Positions 52,994 to 62,297 are shown, numbered from the stretch's first letter. The stretch: DNA of 64,000 nt from Labrys miyagiensis (GCF_030160835.1 NZ_BSPC01000057.1:1-64000); one strand, 5' to 3'. The notes: generated by a model not told the origin, from the letters alone. Numbers and translations are program-made.

Positions 52994-53308
52994 GTGCAAT
53001 CATATCCCGGCAAGGCCGGACCGATCCATGTTCATTCTTCGGCATCAATCCGAATATTCACGGCAGTAACAGCGGCATCATCCAGCACGCCAGCCTCTGA
53101 CAATTCTCGTCCGCTCCTTTGCCGTCCGGAGCCCGCACGTCCTTTTCTTTCGTCAATCTGAGCACCTTCGTCGCCTGAAGCTGCAAGTGCTGCTGCGCGG
53201 CACTCCTCCTCTCCGTTGCGGTCGCAAGCGATGCAGCCGTCTCCTGCGGAGCTCCTCCCCTCCGCAAGAAGGCCATGGCGGTCCTGGCCGGAAACAAAGG
53301 AGGAGACG
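52994..53308. promoter_or_regulatory. Divergent region between the GIY-YIG-like gene and the 60-residue gene
   Basis: No gene is supported. It should contain the promoters of the minus-strand GIY-YIG/YaaA pair and of the plus-strand small gene and cysS. Confidence 0.45.
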
Positions 53309-53491
53309 ATGAGAATCTTGTCACAATACGAGCTGGCCTGCTGCACGAAAGCCGAGCTGTCACTGCTGCTTCATCAAATCGCGGGCGAGCTGGCGAATTT
53401 GTCTGAAGGGTCGGTCCACCTTCGCAACGCGCACGTCAACCTGCAGAATATCCGCAGGGCGCTGGCGCGACCGGAATTCCGGCCGCGATAA
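53309..53491 (+). CDS. Small helical protein, 60 residues
   Basis: ATG 53309, with AAAGGAGGAG upstream, a very strong ribosome-binding site that decides the start. It reads RILSQYELACCTKAELSLLL, HQIAGELANLSEGSVHLRNA and HVNLQNIRRALARPEFRPR. It is a helical protein of a kind often seen beside conjugative-element genes in rhizobia. No function is known. cysS follows 81 bp later. Confidence 0.65.
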   Translation: MRILSQYELACCTKAELSLLLHQIAGELANLSEGSVHLRNAHVNLQNIRRALARPEFRPR

Positions 53492-53572
53492 CCCGCCACC
53501 GGGACCTCGCGTCCACCGTAGCCGGTGGACGCAAGCCATAGACATCTCCATCCGCGTGGCTAGCATGACGGC

Positions 53573-54919
53573 ATGAAAATCTACGACTCCCTCACGCGCG
53601 AGCTCCGGGAATTTTCGCCGATCACTCCCGGCCAGGTGACCATGTATGTTTGCGGCCAGACCGTCTACGACGCGCCGCACCTTGGTCACGCGCGCAAGGA
53701 CGTCGGCTTCGACATCGTCGTGCGCTGGCTCGAAGCCTCGGGCTTCAAGGTTACCTATGTCCGCAACATCACCGACATCGATGACAAGATCATCTCCCGC
53801 GCGCTTGAGCTCGGCGAGCCGATCCAGGCCTTCACGGAGAGGATGATCGCGCGCACGCGGCGTGACTACGAAGCGCTTAAATTGCGCCCGCCCGATCATG
53901 AGCCGCGCGCGACCGAATATGTCCCGCAAATGATCGAACTGGCGGGAAGCCTCGCCCAGGACGGCTATGCCTATGCAGAGGGCGACCTGTTCTATGCGGT
54001 CCGCAAGTTCGGCGGCTACGGCAAACTCTCCGGACGCCGGGTCGATGACCTGCGCTCGGGTGAGCGTGTGAACATCGACGGCCGCAAGCGCGACCCGCTG
54101 GATTTCGTACTGTGGAAAGCGGCCAAGGAACAAGAGCCGGACGACGCCAAGTGGAATTCGCCCTGGGGCAGCGGGAGGCCTGGCTGGCATCTCGAATGCT
54201 CGGCCATGGCCAAGGCCCTGCTCGGCAAGACGATAGACATCCATGGCGGCGGCCCCGATCTGCGCTTTCCGCACCACGAGAATGAGATCGCCCAGAGCGA
54301 GGCTGCCAATGGCCAGGCGTTCGCCAACTGGTGGATGCATGTCGGTCAGCTCGATGTCGGCGGCGAGAAAATGGCCAAATCGCTCGGCAATTTCGTCACC
54401 TTGAGCGACGCGGTGGAGAAATACTCAGGCGAGGTCGTGCGCTTCTTCTTCGTTCGCAGCCATTACCGCAGCCCGATCAGCTTCAGCGAGACGGAACTCG
54501 CCGGAGCCGCGAACGGGCTAGCCCGGCTCGCAACCACCCTTCAGAATCATCCTGGCGACGGCCTGCCGCTCGACTGGGACGAAGCCTATGCCGCGCGTTT
54601 CCGGGCGGAAATGGACAATGATTTCAACTCGCCGGGCGCGGTGGCCGTGCTGTTCGAGCTCGTGAGCGAAGTGAACCGCAGCATGTCGCCGGTTTTAGCA
54701 CGGCAGCTCAGGGAATTGTGCCAGGTCCTGGAGATCGGCACTTACGCTGCCTCTGAAGCTGATGCCGAGACGCAGACTTTAGTAGAGCAGCGCGATATGG
54801 CGCGCCGTAACAGAGATTTCTCCGAGGCTGACAGACTTCGCGACCTTCTGGCCGCGCGCGGATTTCAGGTGCGCGATACGCCTGAGGGAACAAAGATACA
54901 GCGAATGCAGGGATTGTAA
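53573..54919 (+). CDS. cysS: Cysteinyl-tRNA synthetase (accessory copy)
   Basis: 448 residues, slightly shorter than usual (about 460). The class I signature reads PHLGHARKDVGFDIVVRWLE (usually HxGNAR; here HLGHAR). The zinc ligands are present (YVCGQTVYD, WHLECSAM, FPHHENEIAQ). The second signature is KMAKSLGN in place of KMSKS. The anticodon-binding end is complete (RRNRDFSEADRLRDLLAARG). It charges tRNA-Cys. As a gene between defence-like genes and a tRNA-based attachment site it is probably an extra copy; the chromosomal gene should exist elsewhere. It could be a spare or resistant enzyme, or belong to an island system that needs Cys-tRNA or cysteine-AMP. Confidence 0.93.
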   Translation: MKIYDSLTRELREFSPITPGQVTMYVCGQTVYDAPHLGHARKDVGFDIVVRWLEASGFKVTYVRNITDIDDKIISRALELGEPIQAFTERMIARTRRDYEALKLRPPDHEPRATEYVPQMIELAGSLAQDGYAYAEGDLFYAVRKFGGYGKLSGRRVDDLRSGERVNIDGRKRDPLDFVLWKAAKEQEPDDAKWNSPWGSGRPGWHLECSAMAKALLGKTIDIHGGGPDLRFPHHENEIAQSEAANGQAFANWWMHVGQLDVGGEKMAKSLGNFVTLSDAVEKYSGEVVRFFFVRSHYRSPISFSETELAGAANGLARLATTLQNHPGDGLPLDWDEAYAARFRAEMDNDFNSPGAVAVLFELVSEVNRSMSPVLARQLRELCQVLEIGTYAASEADAETQTLVEQRDMARRNRDFSEADRLRDLLAARGFQVRDTPEGTKIQRMQGL

Positions 54920-55035
54920 TGAAATTGCAGAATTGCCGCCCAAAAAACGACAGCGGCAAGCGTTGCGTGCCCCGCCATCGCAACTTGGCTGCCGAGTTTA
55001 CTTGAAAGACCGGTCATCCCACGCTGGCGATTGAA

Positions 55036-56703
55036 TTAGGCTGAGTCTGTCGCCCCAGGTCTTTCCAGCCCAATCGCTCCTAGATTCCCACCAATCGCAG
55101 AAGCGCCGTTCCCCGCCGCTGTGATGGAAACTGGCGACGGTTCCTGTCGGCCGATCCCGGCCAACTTTCTGTAGTAGGAAGGCGCTATCAAACCGATCGA
55201 AAGTCCAAGACAGCTCGCAATTAGATAGGGAAGCCATGCGGGCGCCGCATCGCTGGTTGACGTTGGCAGCTTTAAGTAGACCAAACAAATACGAATTGTC
55301 AGCGCCAAAACGGCAGCTGCGGCAAGGGCATCCGCTATCCGTCTATAAGGGAACCGTCCAAATGTTAAGTCCACATCACATGCTACAGCCACGATCAAGG
55401 CAGTTGAAAATGCCATAATTGAGGTCGGTTGCAGATGAAATTTGTCAAAGTTCAACGCCGCGTCGACAGTGCCTTGAAGTATGCAGACCGTACCTCGATC
55501 GATTATAAGGCCGGTAATACCCGCAAGCGCCGCACAAACCACCCAGGCCAAATAAGGTTGCTTATCTTTCGATGGCCTAAATCGGGCAAATCGGAGCTTC
55601 GGAAAGATAGCAATCGCGATTGCCAACATTTGCGCGAGGCCTATTTTTAAAGCGATCAAAACGGGTGGTGGGGCTTCCACGTTTGCGGGAAGCGGTACTA
55701 TGGACATAAGGAGTAAAATAAACGCAACAAGCATTACGGACGCAAGTAAAAATCCACCCACTGGAAGACCCGGATTAATCAAGCTCGGAAAGACAGGATC
55801 AAATATTATAGGCTTTTTGACGGAAAACACCGGGCTACTCTCCAAACCCAATTTTTCTATTTGAGTAGTTATTGCGCTACTGGATTGTTCAACGCATAAA
55901 AGCTCTGTAGCAAAAAACTCCGACAGCTTCTCTTGTGTTTTCCCACAGAGAATTCTGTACCAATCTCTAAATTCTTTCAATTCGTGACTGACAGCATCCA
56001 CCTCCTGATCGGCCTCCAATTGATCTGTCAGCGCATAAAATGCTAATGATTCGATCGAATATATTTTAAACATTGTAGTCAAACTTTTCATTGCGTCTGT
56101 ATCGCTACCGAATCCTTTTCTATATTTAGGCCTTTGAGATAAGTCGATAATAGCTTTATAAAATTTGACCAGTTTTGTGAAAGACAACTCATCCTTGTCG
56201 CGCTGTTTATCCGTAACACGTTTTTTCAATTCATCCGGAATATCAGCATTTTCGTCTATCCAATTCCTAATAGATTCGATGTCCGATTTTTGTATATTGA
56301 TATCCATATAACTTACAAAATCTGCTAGATATTTAATTCCAGAAGGAATTCTCCCCCATGTTTGAAATAACTCTAAAATCCACGCGTCTAACTTCTTAAC
56401 CTGAGGTACGTTTGGAAGTAGTGAGGTTAAAATTAATGCTGCGGCCAAAGGCGGAGCGGTATGATTGGCCTTCTCTGCGGCAGTCCCTTCGACTCCCAAT
56501 GCGGCCAGAACACCTGGCTGAGGTATAATCTTTGACAACAAAAAAAACAGCGCAAGTGTCGCGGTCACGTAACACGCGCCTGTCAGGTAAAACAGGCCTT
56601 TCGTTGTAGAGGTACGGTTACTCCTCGGCGTGTTATACCTGTTAAAGGCATACCATGCGACAAACAGCGTGCAGAAGAGCGTAAGCCAGTTGCTATACGG
56701 CAT
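55036..56703 (-). CDS. Orphan multi-domain membrane protein
   Basis: 555 residues from ATG 56703 (GGAGGGAGAAG upstream; upstream codons are not protein-like). Two N-terminal spans (WLTLFCTLFVAWYAF, LTGACYVTATLALFFLLSKI) precede a hydrophobic patch and an about 230-residue soluble helical domain (IQKSDIESIRNWIDENADIP, LSFTKLVKFYKAIIDLSQRP). Then come about six to seven C-terminal spans. No family is recognised. It is AT-rich compared with the cysS gene and sits alone in a region rich in conflict genes, so an accessory role is possible. Confidence 0.6.
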   Translation of the reverse strand: MPYSNWLTLFCTLFVAWYAFNRYNTPRSNRTSTTKGLFYLTGACYVTATLALFFLLSKIIPQPGVLAALGVEGTAAEKANHTAPPLAAALILTSLLPNVPQVKKLDAWILELFQTWGRIPSGIKYLADFVSYMDINIQKSDIESIRNWIDENADIPDELKKRVTDKQRDKDELSFTKLVKFYKAIIDLSQRPKYRKGFGSDTDAMKSLTTMFKIYSIESLAFYALTDQLEADQEVDAVSHELKEFRDWYRILCGKTQEKLSEFFATELLCVEQSSSAITTQIEKLGLESSPVFSVKKPIIFDPVFPSLINPGLPVGGFLLASVMLVAFILLLMSIVPLPANVEAPPPVLIALKIGLAQMLAIAIAIFPKLRFARFRPSKDKQPYLAWVVCAALAGITGLIIDRGTVCILQGTVDAALNFDKFHLQPTSIMAFSTALIVAVACDVDLTFGRFPYRRIADALAAAAVLALTIRICLVYLKLPTSTSDAAPAWLPYLIASCLGLSIGLIAPSYYRKLAGIGRQEPSPVSITAAGNGASAIGGNLGAIGLERPGATDSA

Positions 56704-57514
56704 TCTTCTCCCTCCTTTGACACAAATTACGCCAGTAAGAGTCACCCTTATTTATTTTAAATTGCTGTGAATTCTAACAAATTGCACAGCAACCGTGACT
56801 CAACCGTGATTAAGGCGACGCCGTGCCGAGGTAGGATGGAGACGCTCCACCGTCGCAGGTAGCGATGCCGACTTTTTGAATATTGCTTTTTTCTTGGCCG
56901 CGGACTCGCCTTCTGACCCTCTACCGGCCAATGCGCCGTGGTCGCCGGAGCAGTGTACAACAGATCGTACTGGGCAATCACCAATCCAAAATCACGACGT
57001 CTCGTCATTATGGAAATCATGTAAGTGGGTAATTCTTGAATTTGGTTCGGACGATTCCGATGACCCGCTTAAAGCCATTGAGCAGATAGTGAAGGATGTT
57101 CATGAGAGCGACAGAGGCGCTATATCCTTTCACTATGCCAGGAACACGCTTGGGGGGACGATCAGCCTGCCGACATTTTAATCGACCTTCAGAACGTGCG
57201 AGACGTAATGGAAGGCGTCGACAACTTCTTTAGCGGTGTGGACGGCCAGCTAGACGCTAACAGCTCGGCGGTGGATTGGTGAAATAAAGGCTGGTAAAAC
57301 TCGGTTACCGCGCGGAGGTAAGGTTGTTATTTTCAACAGCCCGGCGGCACAGAATTATATTTTCTGCTTGAAATCGGCCTATTCGCAGTCTTTTTGGTAG
57401 CGACGAGTAGTGACATACGTTTAGAACATAAGTAACGCTCGTATCGCAACTGATGCGAGTAAGTTAGTATGGTGGGGCCGTTCGAATACCATCTCGGGCC
57501 GTAGTGGAGGACCC
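56704..57514. other. Long stretch with degraded coding text
   Basis: No intact gene is seen. At about 57027-57180 one plus-strand frame reads VILEFGSDDSDDPLKAIEQI and VKDVHESDRGAISFHYARNT; after a shift another reads LQNVRDVMEGVDNFFSGVDG. This suggests a frameshifted 3' end of a gene. The final part carries the promoter of the two-gene ATPase unit. Confidence 0.4.
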
Positions 57515-57691
57515 ATGGCTACATTGCAGCAGAAAGTTGCAGAGAAGTTCCTTGCCAAATTGAAAGAAGGCAAGGACTTGGATGCTGAAAAGATTGAGCA
57601 ACTTCGGAAGCTGCTCGCGGACAGCAGACAGGCAAAAGCGGATGATTTCATAAAGATTTTTACCGCACCTGCAGGCGGTGACGTTAAGTGA
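57515..57691 (+). CDS. 58-residue helical protein coupled to the Rad50-like ATPase
   Basis: ATG 57515 is preceded by GTGGAGGACCC. It reads ATLQQKVAEKFLAKLKEGKD, LDAEKIEQLRKLLADSRQAK and ADDFIKIFTAPAGGDVK, almost wholly helical and charged. Its TGA overlaps the GTG start of the ATPase gene (GTGA at 57688-57691), so the two proteins are made in step. No known family is recognised. It may be a subunit, an inhibitor or an activator of the ATPase. Confidence 0.75.
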   Translation: MATLQQKVAEKFLAKLKEGKDLDAEKIEQLRKLLADSRQAKADDFIKIFTAPAGGDVK

Positions 57692-60141
57692 TCAAGCTTG
57701 AAAAAGCTCACATTGAGGAAGTGCGGGGCATCCGCAAGTTGGATATTGACTTCAAGAAGGAGACATTTGCGATCTCAGGTCCAAATGGCTCCGGCAAAAG
57801 CGGCGTCATCGACGCAATCGAGTTCGGCCTAACTGGCCAAATCGGTCGCCTGACCGGGCGTGGCACCAAAGGTCTGTCTGTTGCAGAACATGGCCCGCAT
57901 GTAGACAAAACCAAGTTTCCTGATGCGGCATTCGTTGAGTTGAAAGTCTTCTTTCCTGCCCTCGGAAAGTCCGCCACCATCACGCGGAAGGTCTCCTCAC
58001 CTAAAAAGCCAAAGATCGTGCCTGCCGATCCTGACGTGAAGGCCGTTCTGGATGAGATCGCCGACCATCCGGAAATCACCCTTTCACGTCGGGAAATCCT
58101 TCGCTTCATTTTAGTCGAACCAACCAAACGTTCAGAAGAGATTCAGACCATCCTCAAGGTAGAGGAGATCGGCGATACGAGGGGGGCGCTGAATACGGCT
58201 CAGAACAAACTCCAGTTAGCCCTTCGTACCGCCGCTTCGCAGGTGGATTCAAGCCGAGAAGTACTGCAGCGTCACCTTCAAATCGCCACTTTCCAGGCTA
58301 CTGACCTTCTCGCGGCAGTCAATCAGCGGCGCGAAGCGCTTGGCCTGCCGACGATAGAAGTGCTCACCGCAGATACCAAACTTGATTCTGGTTTGGCAGA
58401 GTCTGGCAAAGCGCCAGAGTTCAACAAGCAATCAGCTCTACGCGACTTGAAGGCGCTTTCCGATGCTAGCGGGACATTTCCCGATCTTGGCAAAACGGAA
58501 GCCACTCTTATCCTCTCGGGCATTTCGCGATTGGAAACAGAACCCGCCCTACTCGATGCCTTTCAAAGGCGCTCGCTTATTGAGAAAGGGCTCGATCTGG
58601 TCGATGGCCCCGAGTGCCCGCTTTGCGATCAACTGTGGGATGACGAGCAACAACTTCGTGAACATCTCAAAACTAAGCTCGCAAAGTCCGAAGAAGCGGC
58701 AAGGCTCCAAGAGGGATTGTTGAGCGCAGGGGCGGAGCTTGGGCGGCATGCCGCACGATTGCTCGGCCTACTCGGGCAGACTCTTAAAATTGCCGAAAGC
58801 CAAGGCGGCAGCGACTTCGCAAAGCTCTTGGCCGACTGGGCGAAAGATTTGGGTGATTTAAGAGCACCGTTGATAAATCTGGACGGCCTGCTTGGTCTCA
58901 AGGACCGTCTGATCAATGGATGGCTGGAGGTGCCGAAAGAGCTTTCTAAGGGCCTGGCCGCTCTAACCGGCAAGGTCGACGCCATGCCAGATCAAACCGC
59001 AACTCTTGATGCCCAGACATTTCTTGCCACTGCACAGCTCCGCCTGGGTGACTATCGCGAAGCCATGCGCAAGAAGAAGACGGCAGAGGCCGCAAGTACT
59101 TCTGCGAAGACGGCATACGACGCTTATTGCCGTGCCATGGAGGAGGAGCTGAATTCGCTATATGACGATGTACAGGAAGACTTCAGCACGTTCTACCGGA
59201 CGATCAACGAGGATGATGAAGTAAAATTCACGGCGAAGCTCACTCCGAGTGAAGGGCGCCTTGACCTCGACGTAAACTTTTACGAGCGCGGCCTATTTCC
59301 GCCGGGGGCATTCCATAGCGAGGGGCATCAGGACGGTATGGGCGTCTGCCTGTATCTCGCCCTGATGAAGCGGCTCTTTGGGGATCGCTTCACCATCGCG
59401 CTCTTGGACGATGTTGTTATGTCCGTAGACTCCGGACACCGATACCAGTTCTGTAAACTCCTGAAGACACATTTTCCCAACACGCAGTTCGTCATCACAA
59501 CGCATGATCGCCTTTGGGCTGAGCAGATGAGGTCGGCTGGCCTTGTCTCTGCAAAGACGTCGCTGGCTTTCCACAGCTGGACAGTAGACACCGGTCCTCT
59601 GGTGGAATCCAACGTAGAAATCTGGGATGAAATCGAGGCAGCCCTCGCGAAAGGGAAAGTGGAGACGGCCGCAGCAGGACTGCGCCACCATCTTGAATAT
59701 GCGTCACGCCATCTCGCCGACCATCTCGGCGCACGCCCCGTATTCCGGGCTGACGGGAACTATGAGCTTGGAGAGCTTCTACCCAGCGTTCTGTCTCGAA
59801 TGAAGGATATTTATGGAAAAGCAGCGGAGTCCGCTCAATCGTGGGGCAATATCGCGGCTAAAGAAGCAGCTGCAGATCGCAAGAAGATGCTCTCCAGCTC
59901 TAGCGGAGCGAGTAACGTCGAGCAATGGGCCGTCAACAAGGCGGTCCACTACAATGAGTGGGCCAATTTTGGAAAGAAGGACTTCGAACCCGTTGTGACT
60001 GCATTCAAGGAACTTCTGGATTGCTTTCGGTGTACAAGCTGCCAGTCTTGGCTTTATGTCACTCCCCGAGGACCGAACCAAGAGTCGCTGCGATGCTATT
60101 GCAGTGCATTCAATATGAATTTGAAAGTTAAGTCTAAGTAG
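57688..60141 (+). CDS. Rad50/SMC-like ABC ATPase with zinc hook and C-terminal zinc ribbon (defence-type)
   Basis: 817 residues from GTG 57688. Walker A GPNGSGKS (31-38) is followed by a coiled-coil arm with a Rad50-type hook PECPLCDQLW (Cys310, Cys313). The second arm leads to a variant signature region (FHSEGHQDGMGVCLYLALMK), Walker B IALLDDVVMSVD (D574-D575) and the H-loop FVITTHDRLW. After the ATPase head come about 170 extra residues and a zinc ribbon (RCTSCQSWLYV...RCYCS). Such stand-alone SMC-like ATPases are common in anti-phage systems, where they sense DNA ends or phage structures; the extra C-terminal part may hold the effector. No nuclease motif is certain. The small upstream protein is its obvious partner. 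Confidence 0.85.
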   Translation: MIKLEKAHIEEVRGIRKLDIDFKKETFAISGPNGSGKSGVIDAIEFGLTGQIGRLTGRGTKGLSVAEHGPHVDKTKFPDAAFVELKVFFPALGKSATITRKVSSPKKPKIVPADPDVKAVLDEIADHPEITLSRREILRFILVEPTKRSEEIQTILKVEEIGDTRGALNTAQNKLQLALRTAASQVDSSREVLQRHLQIATFQATDLLAAVNQRREALGLPTIEVLTADTKLDSGLAESGKAPEFNKQSALRDLKALSDASGTFPDLGKTEATLILSGISRLETEPALLDAFQRRSLIEKGLDLVDGPECPLCDQLWDDEQQLREHLKTKLAKSEEAARLQEGLLSAGAELGRHAARLLGLLGQTLKIAESQGGSDFAKLLADWAKDLGDLRAPLINLDGLLGLKDRLINGWLEVPKELSKGLAALTGKVDAMPDQTATLDAQTFLATAQLRLGDYREAMRKKKTAEAASTSAKTAYDAYCRAMEEELNSLYDDVQEDFSTFYRTINEDDEVKFTAKLTPSEGRLDLDVNFYERGLFPPGAFHSEGHQDGMGVCLYLALMKRLFGDRFTIALLDDVVMSVDSGHRYQFCKLLKTHFPNTQFVITTHDRLWAEQMRSAGLVSAKTSLAFHSWTVDTGPLVESNVEIWDEIEAALAKGKVETAAAGLRHHLEYASRHLADHLGARPVFRADGNYELGELLPSVLSRMKDIYGKAAESAQSWGNIAAKEAAADRKKMLSSSSGASNVEQWAVNKAVHYNEWANFGKKDFEPVVTAFKELLDCFRCTSCQSWLYVTPRGPNQESLRCYCSAFNMNLKVKSK

Positions 60142-60212
60142 GGCGGACTGTGGCGCTGTGGCTAGTCTGTGGCAGCATATATCTAACTATCTGATTCATA
60201 ATGTTTTTTGTA

Positions 60213-60259
60213 AGCCTTCCAAGCTGGCCATGGGGGTTCGATTCCCCTCACCCGCTCCA
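60213..60259 (+). other. 3' fragment of tRNA-Gly(UCC): integration attachment site
   Basis: AGCCTTCCAAGCTGGCCATG followed by GGGGTTCGATTCCCC and TCACCCGCTCCA is the 3' half of a tRNA-Gly with anticodon TCC: half of the anticodon arm, the T-arm, the acceptor strand and CCA. The 5' half is missing. It is what integrases that use tRNA genes leave at one end of an integrated element. The tyrosine integrase gene lies 175 bp to the right. Confidence 0.9.
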
Positions 60260-60434
60260 ATAATTAATTCAAAGACTTAGCCACTCACAATTTTCGTAAC
60301 TCCGCCGAAAATCGCACTTCTCGCCACAAAACCTAGTCCGCCTGAACCCGCAGAAATCCGCCATTCTCTGCGCAATGCTTTTTGCGCCTGTGGCAAGCTT
60401 GTGGCGAATCCGATGGATAGTTCGGGGTGCCATT

Positions 60435-61610
60435 CTAGCCGAGCAAGTCGAAAGCGATTTCTTCAGCGGTCTGCTTATGGCGGTCCTCACGGTCTTTCAT
60501 GAGATGGCCATAGGTATTGTAGGTGATTTTGATATCCGAGTGGCCCATGAAGGTTTGGATGTATTTTGCGTCCTTGCTCTTCTCGATGAGCTTGCTGGCC
60601 TGATAATGGCGCAGGCAGTAAGGCGTATATTTTGGCCTGAGGATCACCTTGTCAGCTGTCTTCTCCGGTATCGAGAGTCCCGCCTCTCTCAGCAAGGGTG
60701 CCCACGCGTTAATTGCAAAGTTAGAAAGCGATATGGGCTTCCCTGTATCGGTCGGAAAGACCAGATCATTCTCGCTCTTCGGACAATCGTCTCGCCATTC
60801 GAAAATCATGTCAGTGATCTGCCGGGAAATATGGAGAGTTCGCCGCCCGGCTTTCGATTTGACAGGCCCAATCAGTCCGGTTTTGTCGGCGCGCTGCTTC
60901 ACGTAGATCACACCGTCCGCAACATTTGCCCAGGGCAAGCCCCGATATTCGGACGGCCGCATGCCGGAGAAGGCGGCTAGGTGAATCATCGGTTTGTACC
61001 GTGCCCAGCACTTTGCCATGAACGTGTTCATGGACCGCAGTGTCTCCGTCGCAGCCAGAATGTCTCTCACCTCCTGGTCTGAAGGAATTTCTACCTCCGC
61101 ATCTTCCTCCTCGTACCGACCGCCGGTGCGAATAGTGATGCCCGCGGCGGGGTCGTCCTTAAGAAGGCCCTGCAATTTCATTTCGATCAAAACCGAATGA
61201 AGCGAGGAGAGCGTGCGGCGGGCCAGGTCACGGGTTACATTTTCTAAAAGCCAGGTGCGAAACTGAACGATGTCCGATTGCTCTAACTCGTGGACCTGCT
61301 TCGTCCAGTCGTAACCTTTCATGACTTTCGCGCGGCGTGTGTACTCTTTGAGCGTTTTAGGCTCGACTGTCTCGCGTCCGTCTCTCCCTATTTTTTCGCA
61401 AATGGCTAGCCAGCGATCAACGGCATCCTCGACATCGAGCTTCGTCCCGGATGGCGATTCTTTGATGGCGCCCAAATTTTCAGAGAAGGCCCGTGCTTCC
61501 TTCATCGTGCCAAAAGTCGCGTAAGCATAGCCCGACTTCACTGCCTTGCTCGCATAACGGACTTGGTAAGTAGTTCCCTTAGCGCCTGTACGTTTCCTGA
61601 TGTCAGACAA
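60435..61610 (-). CDS. int: Tyrosine site-specific integrase
   Basis: 391 residues from TTG 61610; there is no better start. The N-terminal arm-binding domain is followed by a core-binding domain (LEQSDIVQFRTWLLENVTRD). The catalytic domain has the Arg of FSGMRPSEYRGL, the Lys of VKSKAGRRTLH, the HxxR-type YCLRHYQASK and the nucleophile Tyr in NTYGHLMKDR. It reads toward the tRNA-Gly fragment, the probable attachment site it uses. The short excisionase-like gene follows upstream (61667-61897). Confidence 0.92.
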   Translation of the reverse strand: MSDIRKRTGAKGTTYQVRYASKAVKSGYAYATFGTMKEARAFSENLGAIKESPSGTKLDVEDAVDRWLAICEKIGRDGRETVEPKTLKEYTRRAKVMKGYDWTKQVHELEQSDIVQFRTWLLENVTRDLARRTLSSLHSVLIEMKLQGLLKDDPAAGITIRTGGRYEEEDAEVEIPSDQEVRDILAATETLRSMNTFMAKCWARYKPMIHLAAFSGMRPSEYRGLPWANVADGVIYVKQRADKTGLIGPVKSKAGRRTLHISRQITDMIFEWRDDCPKSENDLVFPTDTGKPISLSNFAINAWAPLLREAGLSIPEKTADKVILRPKYTPYCLRHYQASKLIEKSKDAKYIQTFMGHSDIKITYNTYGHLMKDREDRHKQTAEEIAFDLLG

Positions 61611-61666
61611 TCAATACTCAAATAAAACCGGTGTTTCTGAAAGAGGGTATAGAATCACACTACAGC

Positions 61667-61897
61667 TCATTCCTGCAAGTTATTCTCTGCATCTACCTGC
61701 AATTTCCTGTAGGCGGCAACGAGCGCCCCCCTTTCAATACGAAGCTGACCGGTAATAGGATCGACGAAGAATGGCAATTTTCGCTTGCCGTGCGCGTCTT
61801 TATCAGCGGCGCGCTTCATTTGCCGCTCAGACAAATCAACGCCCAATTGAGCCAGCTCGGTTCGTGCATCGGAAAGATTAATATAAATTGGTCCCAT
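61667..61897 (-). CDS. Small excisionase-like or integrase-partner protein
   Basis: 76 residues from ATG 61897, with GGAGAGC upstream; a longer open frame to 61960 is less likely. The text GPIYINLSDARTELAQLGVD, LSERQMKRAADKDAHGKRKL and PFFVDPITGQLRIERGALVA reads as a compact winged HTH with 'predicted-value' wing (LPFFVDPITGQL), as in AlpA- or Xis-like proteins. The position just before the integrase gene supports a role in directionality. Confidence 0.6.
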   Translation of the reverse strand: MGPIYINLSDARTELAQLGVDLSERQMKRAADKDAHGKRKLPFFVDPITGQLRIERGALVAAYRKLQVDAENNLQE

Positions 61898-62042
61898 GTA
61901 TGCTCTCCATAGTTTCACGCAGTTAATATCTAAATCGTAGCAATCACAGGTTAATTTCATTTAACCGCAGCCATACCGCCGTATGGCTGCGTGACCAATT
62001 TGAGGCCAATACCTACGGGCGGCGGCCTGGCATTGTGCTACC

Positions 62043-62240
62043 ATGAGCACGAAGCTGACCCATATCTCGGTTGCTGAAGAAGTCGTGACGCTTCGCGTCA
62101 CGGACGACTTTCCGTGCGATATCCCTGTAACTCCGTCCGAACTGGACGCGGTTGAAGCCTTTCTGATGGGCGCTCTGAATGAGCTTTTGGCAGGTGACGA
62201 CCATAAAATAAGCCCGCCCAAGGAAGCCGCCCGACTCTGA
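62043..62240 (+). CDS. Small conserved protein, 65 residues
   Basis: ATG 62043. It reads STKLTHISVAEEVVTLRVTD, DFPCDIPVTPSELDAVEAFL and MGALNELLAGDDHKI. It is well formed and compact; the family was not recognised. It lies 57 bp upstream of the serine recombinase gene on the same strand and probably belongs to the same mobile unit. Confidence 0.6.
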   Translation: MSTKLTHISVAEEVVTLRVTDDFPCDIPVTPSELDAVEAFLMGALNELLAGDDHKISPPKEAARL

Positions 62241-62297
62241 AGCGCCGCAAAGCCTTGCTCTCTATGCTAGTTAGATAGCCCCACTGGGATTTCCGTT

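Noticed and set aside
53360-54340. Minus-strand 326-residue ORF antisense to cysS
   Set aside because: cysS carries all class I synthetase motifs on the plus strand.
60213-60259. A functional tRNA-Gly gene
   Set aside because: Only the 3' half is present; the D-arm and 5' acceptor strand are missing.
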